Source of the DNA: Candidatus Rifleibacteriota bacterium
GTDB taxonomy: Bacteria > Riflebacteria > Ozemobacteria > Ozemobacterales > Ozemobacteraceae
Assembly (NCBI GenBank): GCA_029560455.1
Contig: JAKQKW010000208.1
Coordinates: 1-23,423, forward strand
Direction of reading: 5' to 3'
DNA: 23,423 bases
Made by a program: the position numbers and the translations under genes. The first letter of the stretch is position 1. The number at the start of each line of letters is the position of its first letter. Of this stretch, positions 1 through 7,722 are shown piece after piece. A model generated the notes under the pieces. It made no database searches. It was not told where the DNA came from and was given only the letters and a program-made list of their open reading frames with translations.

Positions 1-73
1 GGGGCTGTAGCTCAGTTGGGAGAGCGCGACATTCGCATTGTCGAGGCCGACGGTTCGATTCCGTTCAGCTCCA
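1..73 (+). tRNA. tRNA-Ala (anticodon CGC)
   Basis: The sequence folds as a complete cloverleaf. The acceptor stem pairs 1-7 with 66-72, the D stem is 10-13/22-25, the anticodon stem is 27-31/39-43, and the T stem is 49-53/61-65 with loop TTCGATT. The anticodon at 34-36 is CGC, reading the alanine codon GCG. The acceptor stem holds a G3-T70 wobble pair, the main identity element for alanyl-tRNA synthetase, which agrees with the anticodon. The discriminator base is A73. CCA is not encoded, since GAC follows, so the 3' end must be added after transcription. The gene begins at the first base of the window, so its promoter is not visible. Confidence 0.97.
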
Positions 74-99
74 GACGGGCCGGTTAAAGCCGGTGTATA

Positions 100-130
100 C
101 ACAAAACCCGCCTTGTTGGCGGGTTTTGTG
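100..130 (+). terminator. Intrinsic terminator after tRNA-Ala
   Basis: A 13-bp perfect inverted repeat (100-112 with 118-130) surrounds a 5-base loop. The 3' arm ends in GGGTTTTGTG followed by TTATT. It sits 27 bases after the tRNA and most likely ends its transcript. The arm is T-rich in both directions, so it may also stop transcripts arriving from the minus-strand genes to the right. Confidence 0.85.
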
Positions 131-155
131 TTATTCGGCATTTGACTCCGGGTGA

Positions 156-359
156 TTATTTTTCATTTTGAGATTCAAGTTCGGGGGGCAGGGGTTCGGC
201 TTCAGCCTGTTTGAATTCCCAGTTGTCGATGCCGGTGAGTGTGAACCAGGCCCGGTTATAGGCAAAGGTGACATGTGTCTGCTGCGCCTAACAAAGAGTC
301 GTGCAGAGGGTTAAAAACATTAGGTTTAGCAGTGTGCCGGTCAGTTTCATGTTTAGCAT
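156..359 (-). pseudogene. Small exported protein gene interrupted by an in-frame TAG
   Basis: Reading the minus strand from ATG at 359 (or the in-frame ATG at 350) gives a good signal peptide, MKLTGTLLNLMFLTLCTTLC. It is followed at once by TAG (288-290). The same frame then continues for 43 codons as AQQTHVTFAYNRAWFTL..., with aromatic and charged residues typical of real coding sequence, and ends at TAA. The stop falls where signal peptidase would be expected to cut. There is no ATG, GTG or TTG with a ribosome-binding site just after the TAG to restart translation. It is probably the remains of a short periplasmic protein gene, co-oriented with and 57 bases downstream of the membrane-protein gene ending at 417. 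TAG is used as an ordinary stop elsewhere in the window (end of the endonuclease gene at 5584), so general recoding is unlikely. A sequencing error is an alternative. I do not recognise the family. Confidence 0.5.
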
Positions 360-416
360 GATAAACCCTGACCTTAATGGGTGACCAGAGATTTTTATGA
401 CGCAGCAGAAATCTCT

Positions 417-839
417 TCAGTTTTTGTTTTCTTTGTTCCGGCGCATTTCCGGGTCGTCTTCGAATTTTTGGGGTATTTTCAGACTTTCCAGGTCATGCAG
501 AGCAAGATACATGGCCAGCATACCGAGAGCGCCCGAAGGCAGACCGATTGTGCCAAGGCCGTAATCCTCTATGTCCATAACCGCAAAGGCAAAAAAGACA
601 AAGAACAGAACGAACGAAACTGCTCCCCAGATACTTTTCTTTTCTTCACGGGTAAATACCATTTTTCCCATGGTTAAAAATCTCTGCAGAAAAGCCATCG
701 GTATCAGCATCGCAAAACCGGCGATTATCGTTGCCTGAAAAACGTGCTCAGTGAGCCATTCCATGCCTTTTGAAAAGCCAATTACCAGGGCAAAAAGAAA
801 ACAGAACGCGATTGCGATTTCTTTGATCGATTCGAGCAA
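417..839 (-). CDS. Small four-helix membrane protein of unknown function
   Basis: The 140-residue product starts at a TTG codon with a strong Shine-Dalgarno (GGAGGG at 845-850, 5 bases away). The open frame extends much further upstream, but that extension overlaps the preceding gene in another frame and looks non-coding, so I reject it. The protein has four hydrophobic stretches: about residues 4-25, 30-50, 65-87 and 92-108. A charged cytoplasmic-type C-terminal tail rich in Glu, Lys and Asn follows (KIPQKFEDDPEMRRNKENKN). No catalytic motif is visible and I do not recognise the family. It lies 116 bases after the signal-peptide gene that ends at 955 and probably shares its transcript. The predicted start is the main uncertainty. 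Confidence 0.7.
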   Translation of the reverse strand: MLESIKEIAIAFCFLFALVIGFSKGMEWLTEHVFQATIIAGFAMLIPMAFLQRFLTMGKMVFTREEKKSIWGAVSFVLFFVFFAFAVMDIEDYGLGTIGLPSGALGMLAMYLALHDLESLKIPQKFEDDPEMRRNKENKN

Positions 840-954
840 GCCTGCCCTCCTTTTACCTGATCTCGGTGTGCTGCCGCCGGCAGCCAGCTTTTGATTTCTG
901 GGGGAGATGATCCGTAACAATTTATCAGGTCTGGCACATCCGGGCGATAAAAAA

Positions 955-1341
955 TTATTCAAAATCGCAGACGATGATGCGCCTGATAAAAGGCAAAGAG
1001 GCAAGTCGAAAAAGCACCTGCCGGTATTCGGGCTGATGGGTTGAGCCGATACACAGACATTCACCAGACTGTGCACCGATTCTGCCACTTGAACCTGGCA
1101 TGAACTGCACGGTTTTATCGATCGCCGCAACCTGGCTTTGGGCATCTTCGGTATCGGGAATGCTGAATTCGTAAGCCACTGCCACTTTACCGTCTGCCGG
1201 GCCGCGCAGCCCTGCGGCATCGATCTGGCTGAGATCTATCTCTACCTTTTTCCAGATATCAGAAGCGTCAGTGACGCTGTGACCGAAATGCCAGAAAATC
1301 GGGAGCAGGCACAGGGCAAGAATCAGCATAATTTTTTTCAT
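955..1341 (-). CDS. Exported hypothetical protein
   Basis: The 128-residue product has an N-terminal signal sequence (MKKIMLILALCLLPIFWHFG), so it should be exported; the cleavage site is not obvious. The mature part is mixed alpha/beta in appearance, with a cysteine pair around residues 95-97 (GECLCIGS) and a hydrophobic basic C-terminal run (FIRRIIVCDFE). The start is ATG at 1341; the ribosome-binding site is weak. I do not recognise the family. It is divergent from the 1000-residue exported protein at 1524, and 183 bases separate the two start codons. It appears to be the first gene of a minus-strand group with the four-helix membrane protein and the interrupted small gene. Confidence 0.65.
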   Translation of the reverse strand: MKKIMLILALCLLPIFWHFGHSVTDASDIWKKVEIDLSQIDAAGLRGPADGKVAVAYEFSIPDTEDAQSQVAAIDKTVQFMPGSSGRIGAQSGECLCIGSTHQPEYRQVLFRLASLPFIRRIIVCDFE

Positions 1342-1523
1342 TTGCCCATTTTACCAGCGAAACCATTTTAGAGACAGCTGTTGATAACCGCAGAATGAAA
1401 CAGGCTGCAACAGCGTTCAGCAGCGTTCATCACGGTCGAAAAATGATTGAATTGAAACATCGGCGTTATCAGCACGGGATTTATTGTAGAATGGGTGAAC
1501 AGTAAAACCGGGAGGATTGATCT

Positions 1524-4500
1524 GTGAGAACTCTGAAAAAAATGCTGCGCTTTCTGCTTCCTTTGGTGCTGATGCTGGCTTCTGTTGCTGTGGCTCTTGC
1601 CGCTTCATCACAGATCGTGTCAGACACCGGGCTTTATTATTGCCCTTCCGGCAAAGCGGTTCAGTTTGTCATTAAGCTTACGCTGCCCCGTGAGGGCGAC
1701 TACTGGGCTTTGTATCATTCACAATCGGTAGTTTTGAACAATCGGGCAGATGGTGAGTGGCTTTCTTCGTATATAAACTCTGTGTGGGAAAAAGACCGTC
1801 TTATCTATAATGTTTACGTATGGGGTAAGGCTGAAGGCAGTGCGGCAGTGCTTGCAAATCGACTGGCGCTTCAGATCGGCACCGCCACCCATCAGATAGT
1901 TCCGTCGCATTATGAGGAGAGTCTGATTGCAAGAATCGTCTGTGCGGCCGCCGAAACCGGGCGGAATATATTGCGAGTGCCGGCATATCGGAAGTGGGCA
2001 AAATTTTCGGAAAAAGCAATGAATGAATTGCAGCCTCTTTTCAATTATCTCGACAGCTCTGAGCGTCGCGATGGCTTCAGCCGCCGCGGGAGTCGAAGCG
2101 TCGACCTTTACAGCGTTTTCGCCGGTATCAGCGCCATTCGCGAGACGCTGCAGAGCGATGTGAACATCAGAGATGACCTGAATAAGATGGATTCCCGCTG
2201 TCGCGCCAGTCAGTATACTGTTCGGCAGGCGGTTAAAGCATTTAACCATGACACCGATAAGGCTATGAAAGAGCTTGATATGGGCACTCTGCTCGAAAAA
2301 AAATACCTCAAAGAAAGGGTTCTGTGCCATTCAGGGCACCAATACTACGGCAAGGATCTTACCGGGTCTGGAGACATCAGGTGCCCTTTGCATGGTAATC
2401 TGGATAATCCGCAGCCCGACCCGGGTTATGAAGCCGAACTTCGAAACTCGCTTCGAGTCGAAAATTTTGCCGGGCCGAACGCGCCATCTCACCCCTGGGA
2501 AACCATGATCAAAGAGCCTTCTCTGCAGTTGCCGAAAGTTTATGACATGATTCCCGGCGACTGCGCTTTCATTCATTTTCCTTCCTATTCTGTTTTTCGC
2601 AAGTCATTTGATTTTTTCGACGAGTGGGCAAACGCAATCGGCAGCATGGCCGGTACCGATTCGGGCGGTTCGAACTTCAATCTCGAAAAGAGCATTAAAG
2701 ACCAGCTGCTGCTGAAAACCGACATGTTGACCAGATTGTTTGCTGACCTGGCGATGAGCGACATCGTTTTTGTCTGCGAAGATCCCTTTGTATTTGAAGG
2801 CACCGCCTTTGCCGTCATGCTCAAAATCAGCAACGAAGTGATGCTGCGCGAAAAACTCGCGGTGACTGCTGCCGAATTCTGCGCCGAAAACCCTTCGATC
2901 AAAAAGGGGACTGAATCGATCTCTGGCCTCGAAGTGCAGACTTATACCTCTGAAGATTTTCGCTTTCGTTCATACCGGCTGAAAATTGCCGACCAGATGA
3001 TTATCTGCAATTCACCGGTTCTGATGAAAAAACTGATCGAAACCGCTGATAAAAAGGTGCCGGCCCTGACCGCACAAAAAGACCTGCATTATTTCTACGA
3101 GCACATGCACACTGCTTTCCCCGCCACAGAGCGGGTATTCAGTTTTCTTTCCGATGCGTTTATCAGAAAATTGATTGGTCCGGCTTTCAAGATCGCCGCG
3201 AAGCGTCGCCTTGAATGCATATACAGCTCTTTGCTGCAGGCCCATGAAATTATGCTGAACGGCCAGCTCAGCCCTGACCATGTCTGTTCAGACGGCGGGG
3301 TTTACAGTTTTGTAGACGGCGAGGTCAGATGCTCAGTGCATCGGGCTTTTGGTCGCATGATGCCTCTTTCAGAGCATCTGCCGGTTGAGGCAACTCAGTC
3401 TGAGGCCGCTGGTTACGAAAGGTTTGTCGGTCAGTACAATCAGTATTTCATGCAGTTTTTTGATCCGATCGGCTTTGTTTTTGCTGCTGAACCAGATTTT
3501 AGAGCCCGACTCATGATCATGCCGCTCGTTGAGAATGGTATTTATACTGATCTGCAGAAAAATCTGCGGCAGGAACCGATGAAGTCGGGGCCGCAGCTCA
3601 AAAATGGCATTCTTAGAATTGGCGCCAATCTTAAAGCAGAGATGTTGCCATTACCTGATTCCTGGCGGGGTGACGCAATTTACGAGCGCCGCCGCGAAAT
3701 TGTCGGAAAATGTCTGACTGGCTGTGTCTGGGCCCATCTGGCAGATCACCGGCTCCTTTTCCACTGGGATTCAAACCTTCTGGCTCGCGGCATTCTTGGA
3801 GCTTTCGCTGATAGCCGTCCCGGTGAATTTTCTTTTCTGACCCCGACGATTCTGAGCTTCTTCACACCGGTTATGTTCTCTTTCGAGCTGACTGACCGCG
3901 ACCATTATCAGACGATCATCAATGCTGTCAAACGTGAAATCGAACACGGCCCCACCTCCACCGGATTCGTGAACCCGAATTTCAGCCTCGAAAGGCTCGA
4001 AGAAAACGGTGTCAACATGCATGTGTTTTCGCTCGAACTTTTTGCAATCAAGAAGACCTATTATCTGGCTGAGAAAGACGGCTTTTTTCTCCTGACCAGC
4101 CGCAAAGATCTGCTTTTTGACCTCACAGAAGCCGAAGAGTCTGAAAAAGCAACCCCTAACGGCAATTTCAACCTTTTCTTCTGCCCGCAGCGCGTGCAGC
4201 AGATGCGGTCTGATCTGCTCGAATCGCGAGCCAGGTCGCAGCGCAAAGCCTGCTGCGAAAATCTTAAAAACCTCAGTCTGATAAACGCCTTCAAGCCAGA
4301 AGAGGTGTTGAAATACTACCAGCTCATTTATTCGGCGCTGCCTCTGTGCCCTGCCGGTGGGCAGTATTCGACCAGCATGCCTGCAGCCTGCTCGGTACAC
4401 GGCAGCCTTGTCGATGGCGCCCTGAAAACCGTTCCGGAGTTCTTTGAAGGTAGTTCATGTGTTTCTGTACAGACCTTCATCAGCCCAGAGGGCCTGCAGA

Positions 4501-4526
4501 CCGAACTGCTTTTCAAAGACGAATAA
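1524..4526 (+). CDS. Large exported protein with three C...C-x2-H signatures (DUF3352-like appearance)
   Basis: The 1000-residue product starts at GTG with Shine-Dalgarno GGAGG (1511-1515, 8 bases away). A signal peptide occupies residues 1-27 (LVLMLASVAVALAA), so it acts outside the cytoplasm. The body resembles DUF3352-type proteins, repeated folds that open with 'PGDCAFIHFPS' (about 340) and contain long beta/alpha stretches; this family link is a visual judgement. Three similar signatures recur at C268/C287/H290, C588/C603/H606 and C942/C956/H959. Each reads roughly C-x3-G-x2-Y-x(7-12)-C-x2-H(-G), and they divide the chain into blocks of about 320-350 residues. Such signatures are known at the ends of pilin-like proteins in several deep-branching phyla and could bind a metal; that is inference. 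No enzyme motif is seen. It is followed by a secreted nuclease gene on the same strand. Confidence 0.85.
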   Translation: MRTLKKMLRFLLPLVLMLASVAVALAASSQIVSDTGLYYCPSGKAVQFVIKLTLPREGDYWALYHSQSVVLNNRADGEWLSSYINSVWEKDRLIYNVYVWGKAEGSAAVLANRLALQIGTATHQIVPSHYEESLIARIVCAAAETGRNILRVPAYRKWAKFSEKAMNELQPLFNYLDSSERRDGFSRRGSRSVDLYSVFAGISAIRETLQSDVNIRDDLNKMDSRCRASQYTVRQAVKAFNHDTDKAMKELDMGTLLEKKYLKERVLCHSGHQYYGKDLTGSGDIRCPLHGNLDNPQPDPGYEAELRNSLRVENFAGPNAPSHPWETMIKEPSLQLPKVYDMIPGDCAFIHFPSYSVFRKSFDFFDEWANAIGSMAGTDSGGSNFNLEKSIKDQLLLKTDMLTRLFADLAMSDIVFVCEDPFVFEGTAFAVMLKISNEVMLREKLAVTAAEFCAENPSIKKGTESISGLEVQTYTSEDFRFRSYRLKIADQMIICNSPVLMKKLIETADKKVPALTAQKDLHYFYEHMHTAFPATERVFSFLSDAFIRKLIGPAFKIAAKRRLECIYSSLLQAHEIMLNGQLSPDHVCSDGGVYSFVDGEVRCSVHRAFGRMMPLSEHLPVEATQSEAAGYERFVGQYNQYFMQFFDPIGFVFAAEPDFRARLMIMPLVENGIYTDLQKNLRQEPMKSGPQLKNGILRIGANLKAEMLPLPDSWRGDAIYERRREIVGKCLTGCVWAHLADHRLLFHWDSNLLARGILGAFADSRPGEFSFLTPTILSFFTPVMFSFELTDRDHYQTIINAVKREIEHGPTSTGFVNPNFSLERLEENGVNMHVFSLELFAIKKTYYLAEKDGFFLLTSRKDLLFDLTEAEESEKATPNGNFNLFFCPQRVQQMRSDLLESRARSQRKACCENLKNLSLINAFKPEEVLKYYQLIYSALPLCPAGGQYSTSMPAACSVHGSLVDGALKTVPEFFEGSSCVSVQTFISPEGLQTELLFKDE

Positions 4527-4566
4527 ATTACCGGATAATTATGCACGTAATGATTTTGCAAATGGC

Positions 4567-4595
4567 TTACAAAGGGTACAAAAATACTGTAAAAA
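4567..4595 (+). promoter_or_regulatory. Possible sigma70-like promoter before the endonuclease gene
   Basis: TTACAA (4567-4572) and TAAAAA (4590-4595) are separated by 17 bases, placing a start near 4602, about 44 bases before the ATG. The region is AT-rich, so chance matches are likely. No terminator is visible between the previous gene and this one, so read-through is also possible. Confidence 0.3.
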
Positions 4596-4645
4596 ATTTT
4601 TTCATCGGGTCTTCCGGAAAATAAATTGAGGAGTATAATTCGAAT

Positions 4646-5584
4646 ATGACACTTAAGAACCTCAAAACCGGTGTTTTGTTATTGGGTTTCGCTGTGGCTT
4701 CCGGGGCGATGCAAGTTTCGGCACAGGAAGGATTCAATGAATACAGTGCCCGAGAAAAGATGCTCCGTGAAACACTGCAGCTGCTTGACCGCGTCGAAAA
4801 TGCTGCGCCGACGTCGCATGCCGACCTGGTAAAGATTCGTGAGCGGGTTCTGGCCATTCATAAAACTGCCGAGCCTGCAGCTGTTCAGAGCGCCGATGAA
4901 AACCCCGAGATAATGTTCTCGCGTCAGGCCGCCCGACGCAACAAGAGAGCGAAAAATCGTGCCAGCCGCGAAAGCTTTTATAATTCCGTCAGGGGTCTGC
5001 GCAACGGTCAACTTCGCAGCAGCCTGCAGGCAGAAATTTCGACAAACAAATTCTTCGACTACGGCGATGCCAGACGTCTGGTAATGCTTGATATCGATAA
5101 TCACGACGGACACATTGAGTGCGTCTACACCGGCAAAATTATTCCCGGTGATGAGATGCCAAAAGCGACGGTCATGAACATTGAACATACCTGGCCGCAG
5201 TCAAAAGGCGCCACTGGCATTGCCAAAGCTGATATGCACCACCTGTTTCCGACCGACCCGGTCGCCAACTCGACGCGCAGCAGTTTGCCGTTCGGCGAAG
5301 TCGAAAAAATCAAATGGGAAGACGGCGGCAGCAAGTGCGACCAGAAGCGCTTTGAAGTAAGGCCCAAGTATCGTGGCAATTCAGCCCGCGCCATCTTTTA
5401 TTTTTCCGTCAGATATGGTAAAAGTATCGGAGCAGACGAAGAAAATACCCTAAGGGCATGGCATAAAGAAGACCCGGTAGACGCTGAAGAAAAGCAGCGT
5501 AATGATAAAGTTGAATCAATTCAGGGTAATCGTAATCCTTTCATCGATCACCCCGAATATGTCGAACAGATTGCTGATTTCTAG
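4646..5584 (+). CDS. Secreted endonuclease I family nuclease (EndA/Dns/Vvn type)
   Basis: The 312-residue product carries a signal peptide (residues 1-26, ending MQVSA-Q) and a helical, basic N-terminal region to about residue 110. The endonuclease I domain (PF04231 type) then runs to the C-terminus. Diagnostic motifs are NIEHTWPQS (E180, H181), ADMHHLFPTDPVANSTRS (H198, H199, N208), a WxxGGS segment, and the terminal QGNRNPFIDHPE. By homology with Vvn and EndA, H181 would be the general base and N208 would help bind the Mg2+ that cleaves DNA or RNA non-specifically. Cysteines are few (C159 and one near 230), so a single disulfide is possible. Likely roles are scavenging of extracellular nucleic acid or periplasmic defence. 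The ATG start has GAGGAG 12 bases upstream, which is slightly long. The gene ends in TAG just before a terminator. Confidence 0.93.
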   Translation: MTLKNLKTGVLLLGFAVASGAMQVSAQEGFNEYSAREKMLRETLQLLDRVENAAPTSHADLVKIRERVLAIHKTAEPAAVQSADENPEIMFSRQAARRNKRAKNRASRESFYNSVRGLRNGQLRSSLQAEISTNKFFDYGDARRLVMLDIDNHDGHIECVYTGKIIPGDEMPKATVMNIEHTWPQSKGATGIAKADMHHLFPTDPVANSTRSSLPFGEVEKIKWEDGGSKCDQKRFEVRPKYRGNSARAIFYFSVRYGKSIGADEENTLRAWHKEDPVDAEEKQRNDKVESIQGNRNPFIDHPEYVEQIADF

Positions 5585-5603
5585 ATCCTAACCAACCTTT
5601 TGG

Positions 5604-5632
5604 GGCGGCTTAACCAGCCGCCTTTTTTTTTT
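5604..5632 (+). terminator. Intrinsic terminator after endonuclease gene
   Basis: A 7-bp GC-rich stem (GGCGGCT 5604-5610, AGCCGCC 5616-5622) with a 5-base loop is followed directly by ten T residues (5623-5632). It lies 20 bases after the nuclease stop codon. Confidence 0.93.
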
Positions 5633-5654
5633 CGGTCGCTTTTTTTCATGTTCG

Positions 5655-5663
5655 TGATATATT
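5655..5663 (+). promoter_or_regulatory. Extended -10 promoter for the thioredoxin-like gene
   Basis: TGA-TATATT fits an extended -10 element (TGn followed by a TATAAT-like hexamer). No good -35 is visible; extended -10 promoters often lack one. It lies just after the nuclease terminator and about 34 bases before the gene's start codon, so this gene probably has its own transcript. Confidence 0.4.
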
Positions 5664-5696
5664 TTGAACTTTAGCATGAATAACATGGAGGTTATT

Positions 5697-6353
5697 ATGG
5701 GCAGAATCATTCGCAATCTGGTTATCATTGCATTTTTAACGGGCCTGCTGCAGCCTGGCAGTCTGTTGGCAGGCGGCTATGTGTACAATAAGGTGCAGGT
5801 CGGCGCGCCGTTCATTCACTTCGATATCGAAGATATCTACCACCAGCGCTGGGTCAGCACTTATCTGCGCGGCAAGCCGATCATCATTCTGACCGGGCAT
5901 CGCTATCAGCGCTACGAGATTCTCAAATGGGCAGAAACCTTTCGCCAGGAATACGGTCTGCCGGGCCATGTGCATCTGCTTTGGGCCGTTAACCTGCGCA
6001 AATACCCCTGGTCGACAAGCCGGGCAACCGTTATCAGACAGTGGCGCGACTTCAACCCGTCCGTGCCGGTTCTCATGGACTGGGATGGCATCATCGGCCG
6101 TGGCCTGCGAATCAATTACAATGTTCCGAATATCATTGTCATCGACGCTTTCGGCAGACTGGCCATGCATGAAATGCACACCTACAACCCCGAAGTTTAT
6201 GCTGCCATTTCTGCCAGAATCCGCAGCCTGCTTTCGGTTAACCCCGGCTACACAACCGGGCCTGGCATGGTTCCGGGCGGGCTTCCGACCGAACCGGTGC
6301 CGATGGGGCAGATTGTTCCGAACCCGAGCGGCCGAAAAGGCGATTCTAACTGA
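5697..6353 (+). CDS. Exported thioredoxin-fold-like protein without cysteines
   Basis: The ATG at 5697 is chosen because GGAGG (5687-5691) sits 5 bases upstream; the frame is open from a TTG at 5664 but that has no comparable site. The 218-residue product has a signal peptide (about residues 1-26, LLAG-GYVY). The middle reads like a TlpA/AhpC-type thioredoxin fold: strand GKPIIILTG (59-67), helix, strand HVHLLWAVN, helix, VPVLMDWDG, then NVPNIIVIDAFG with the expected cis-proline at P144. Where a redox CxxC should stand (residues about 66-73) it has TGHRYQRY, and the whole protein contains no cysteine. It therefore cannot be a thiol oxidoreductase and is more likely a binding or structural derivative. 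The last 35 residues are rich in Pro and Gly. The fold assignment is by eye. Confidence 0.78.
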   Translation: MGRIIRNLVIIAFLTGLLQPGSLLAGGYVYNKVQVGAPFIHFDIEDIYHQRWVSTYLRGKPIIILTGHRYQRYEILKWAETFRQEYGLPGHVHLLWAVNLRKYPWSTSRATVIRQWRDFNPSVPVLMDWDGIIGRGLRINYNVPNIIVIDAFGRLAMHEMHTYNPEVYAAISARIRSLLSVNPGYTTGPGMVPGGLPTEPVPMGQIVPNPSGRKGDSN

Positions 6354-6367
6354 TCTGATCCCGATTT

Positions 6368-6410
6368 AAAAAGACCCAGGCCCGGCAAACTTGCCGGGCC
6401 TGGTCTTTTT
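6368..6410. terminator. Strong bidirectional terminator between convergent genes
   Basis: A long, nearly perfect hairpin pairs AAAAAGAC...CAGGCCCGGC with GCCGGGCCTGGTCTTTTT, with one bulged C and a 6-base loop (AAACTT). The A-run on the left and T-run on the right make it work as an intrinsic terminator in both directions. It sits between the plus-strand thioredoxin-like gene and the end of the minus-strand glycan operon. Confidence 0.95.
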
Positions 6411-6429
6411 AAAGGCGTTTCCCAGGTGG

Positions 6430-7722
6430 TCAGGCCTGGGCGATGATGACGATTTCTGATGGCCTCAGTGTGTAATTAAGGCTGCGCGGTACCGCGTTGA
6501 GGGGCGTGTCGAGACTGGCATCTACAAGCTGGCCACCGCCGGCGACAGCGCAAACGTCAGGAATATAAACATTCTGGCTGTTCTGTCGATCTTTGTTGAG
6601 AATGACAAAAACGGTTTTCATACCGGGTTGTGAGCGCTTGAAGCAGAAAACATTCGGCCAGTTGGCCTGGTCGACTATTTCAAGGCCGGGTTCGACGTTG
6701 AGAACTTCAAATTTTTTCTTGAGTTCGGCGACGCGTTTCAGATAATCGCTCAGGTCGGTTTCAGGTTCTTCCCACCAGGTGGGGTCGGTTTTAACGACAT
6801 TAAGCTGTTTGTGAAAGCCGTATTCAAAACCCATGGTGATCATGTAGCCTTTACTGAACAGCGCCGAAAAAAGAATCTGGCGTTTAACTGCCGCAAGATC
6901 GCCGTTGAGTTCGCTGATCAATCTAGGTGTGTCGTGCGATTCCGGAAAGGCGATGCTGCTCGCCACCGGCGAAGTTTTGTAATACTGTTCCATACCCCAG
7001 GGGGCGTTGAAATCCCAGTATTTTACTGAGTTGAAAAGGTAGTCGAAGCCCAGCTTCGCCAGTTCCTGCACCTGCTTGAAGTCGCAGCCGAGTGATTCAG
7101 CGAGAAACAGGCAGCCAGGCCGGGTTGAACGAGCCTTTTCGATCAGAAAGGTCCATAGCTCGCCGGGCACCTGGTAGGCCATGTCGCACCTGAAGCCGTC
7201 GACACCAAGTTCAAGGTGATGCGCCATCATTTTCCACCAGAAATTCCAGAGGTTCTGGCGGTCTTTCGAATTTTCATTGTCAACTTCGGCCAGATCGCCC
7301 CATACCACCCATTTGCCGTCGTGCATGGCGCCAGGGTTGAGAATTTTGCCGGCTTCGTCATGGCGGTACCAGTCAGGGTGTTCCTGAATCAGCGGGCAGT
7401 CGATGGCGGTGTGATTGATCACCAGATCCATGACAAAATAAAGGCCGCGGTCGTGACAGGCTTTGATAAAATCGCGCAGTTGCTCGGTTGGCGCCTTGGC
7501 TGAGCCGTTATCGATAAAAATCGGGTTGAATTTGTAATAATCTTTCGGCGAATAGAGGCTGCCGCTGAAACCCGGGTAATGAAAGGGGTTTACCCAGATC
7601 GTGTTGAAGCCCATTTCTTTGATACGATCGAGATGCTCAGCCCATTTGCTCATACTGCCAACCAGGCGGGGGTAGAGATTATACAGGCGAATTCCTTCTC
7701 TGCCGAGCAGCGGGTGTGTCAT
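6430..7722 (-). CDS. GH13 alpha-amylase-family enzyme, cytoplasmic
   Basis: The 430-residue product has all four GH13 signatures. Region I is MDLVINH (D99, N103, H104). Region II is GVDGFRCD (R178 and nucleophile D180). Region III is FLAES (acid/base E209). Region IV is FPESHD (H263, D264). No signal peptide is present, so it acts in the cytoplasm. The wording around regions II-IV (WTFLIEKARSTRPGCLFLAE, ELAKLGFDYLF) recalls the GlgE/maltosyltransferase side of the family. At 430 residues it is much shorter than GlgE (about 660) and lacks its N-terminal domain, so the substrate is left open. A short beta C-terminal domain follows the barrel. The ATG overlaps the stop of the upstream gene by four bases (ATGA), with GAGGAGG a few bases upstream, so translation is coupled. 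It is the last gene of the five-gene operon. Confidence 0.9.
   Translation of the reverse strand: MTHPLLGREGIRLYNLYPRLVGSMSKWAEHLDRIKEMGFNTIWVNPFHYPGFSGSLYSPKDYYKFNPIFIDNGSAKAPTEQLRDFIKACHDRGLYFVMDLVINHTAIDCPLIQEHPDWYRHDEAGKILNPGAMHDGKWVVWGDLAEVDNENSKDRQNLWNFWWKMMAHHLELGVDGFRCDMAYQVPGELWTFLIEKARSTRPGCLFLAESLGCDFKQVQELAKLGFDYLFNSVKYWDFNAPWGMEQYYKTSPVASSIAFPESHDTPRLISELNGDLAAVKRQILFSALFSKGYMITMGFEYGFHKQLNVVKTDPTWWEEPETDLSDYLKRVAELKKKFEVLNVEPGLEIVDQANWPNVFCFKRSQPGMKTVFVILNKDRQNSQNVYIPDVCAVAGGGQLVDASLDTPLNAVPRSLNYTLRPSEIVIIAQA

Noticed and set aside
1..359. tRNA-Ala as an integration site for a mobile element
   Set aside because: No integrase gene and no repeat of the tRNA 3' end was seen in the window.
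387..416. Hairpin AGAGATTT/AAATCTCT after the membrane-protein gene as a terminator
   Set aside because: The stem is AT-rich, the loop is 14 bases and no T-run follows on the minus strand.
840..1220. N-terminal extension of the membrane protein frame (open to 1220)
   Set aside because: It overlaps the signal-peptide gene 955-1341 in another frame, reads as unstructured Arg/Ser/Cys-rich sequence, and a strong GGAGGG site marks the TTG start at 839.
3771..4400. Antisense open frame of 209 codons within the 1000-residue protein gene
   Set aside because: The plus strand has a clear start, signal peptide and repeated signatures; the antisense frame has none.
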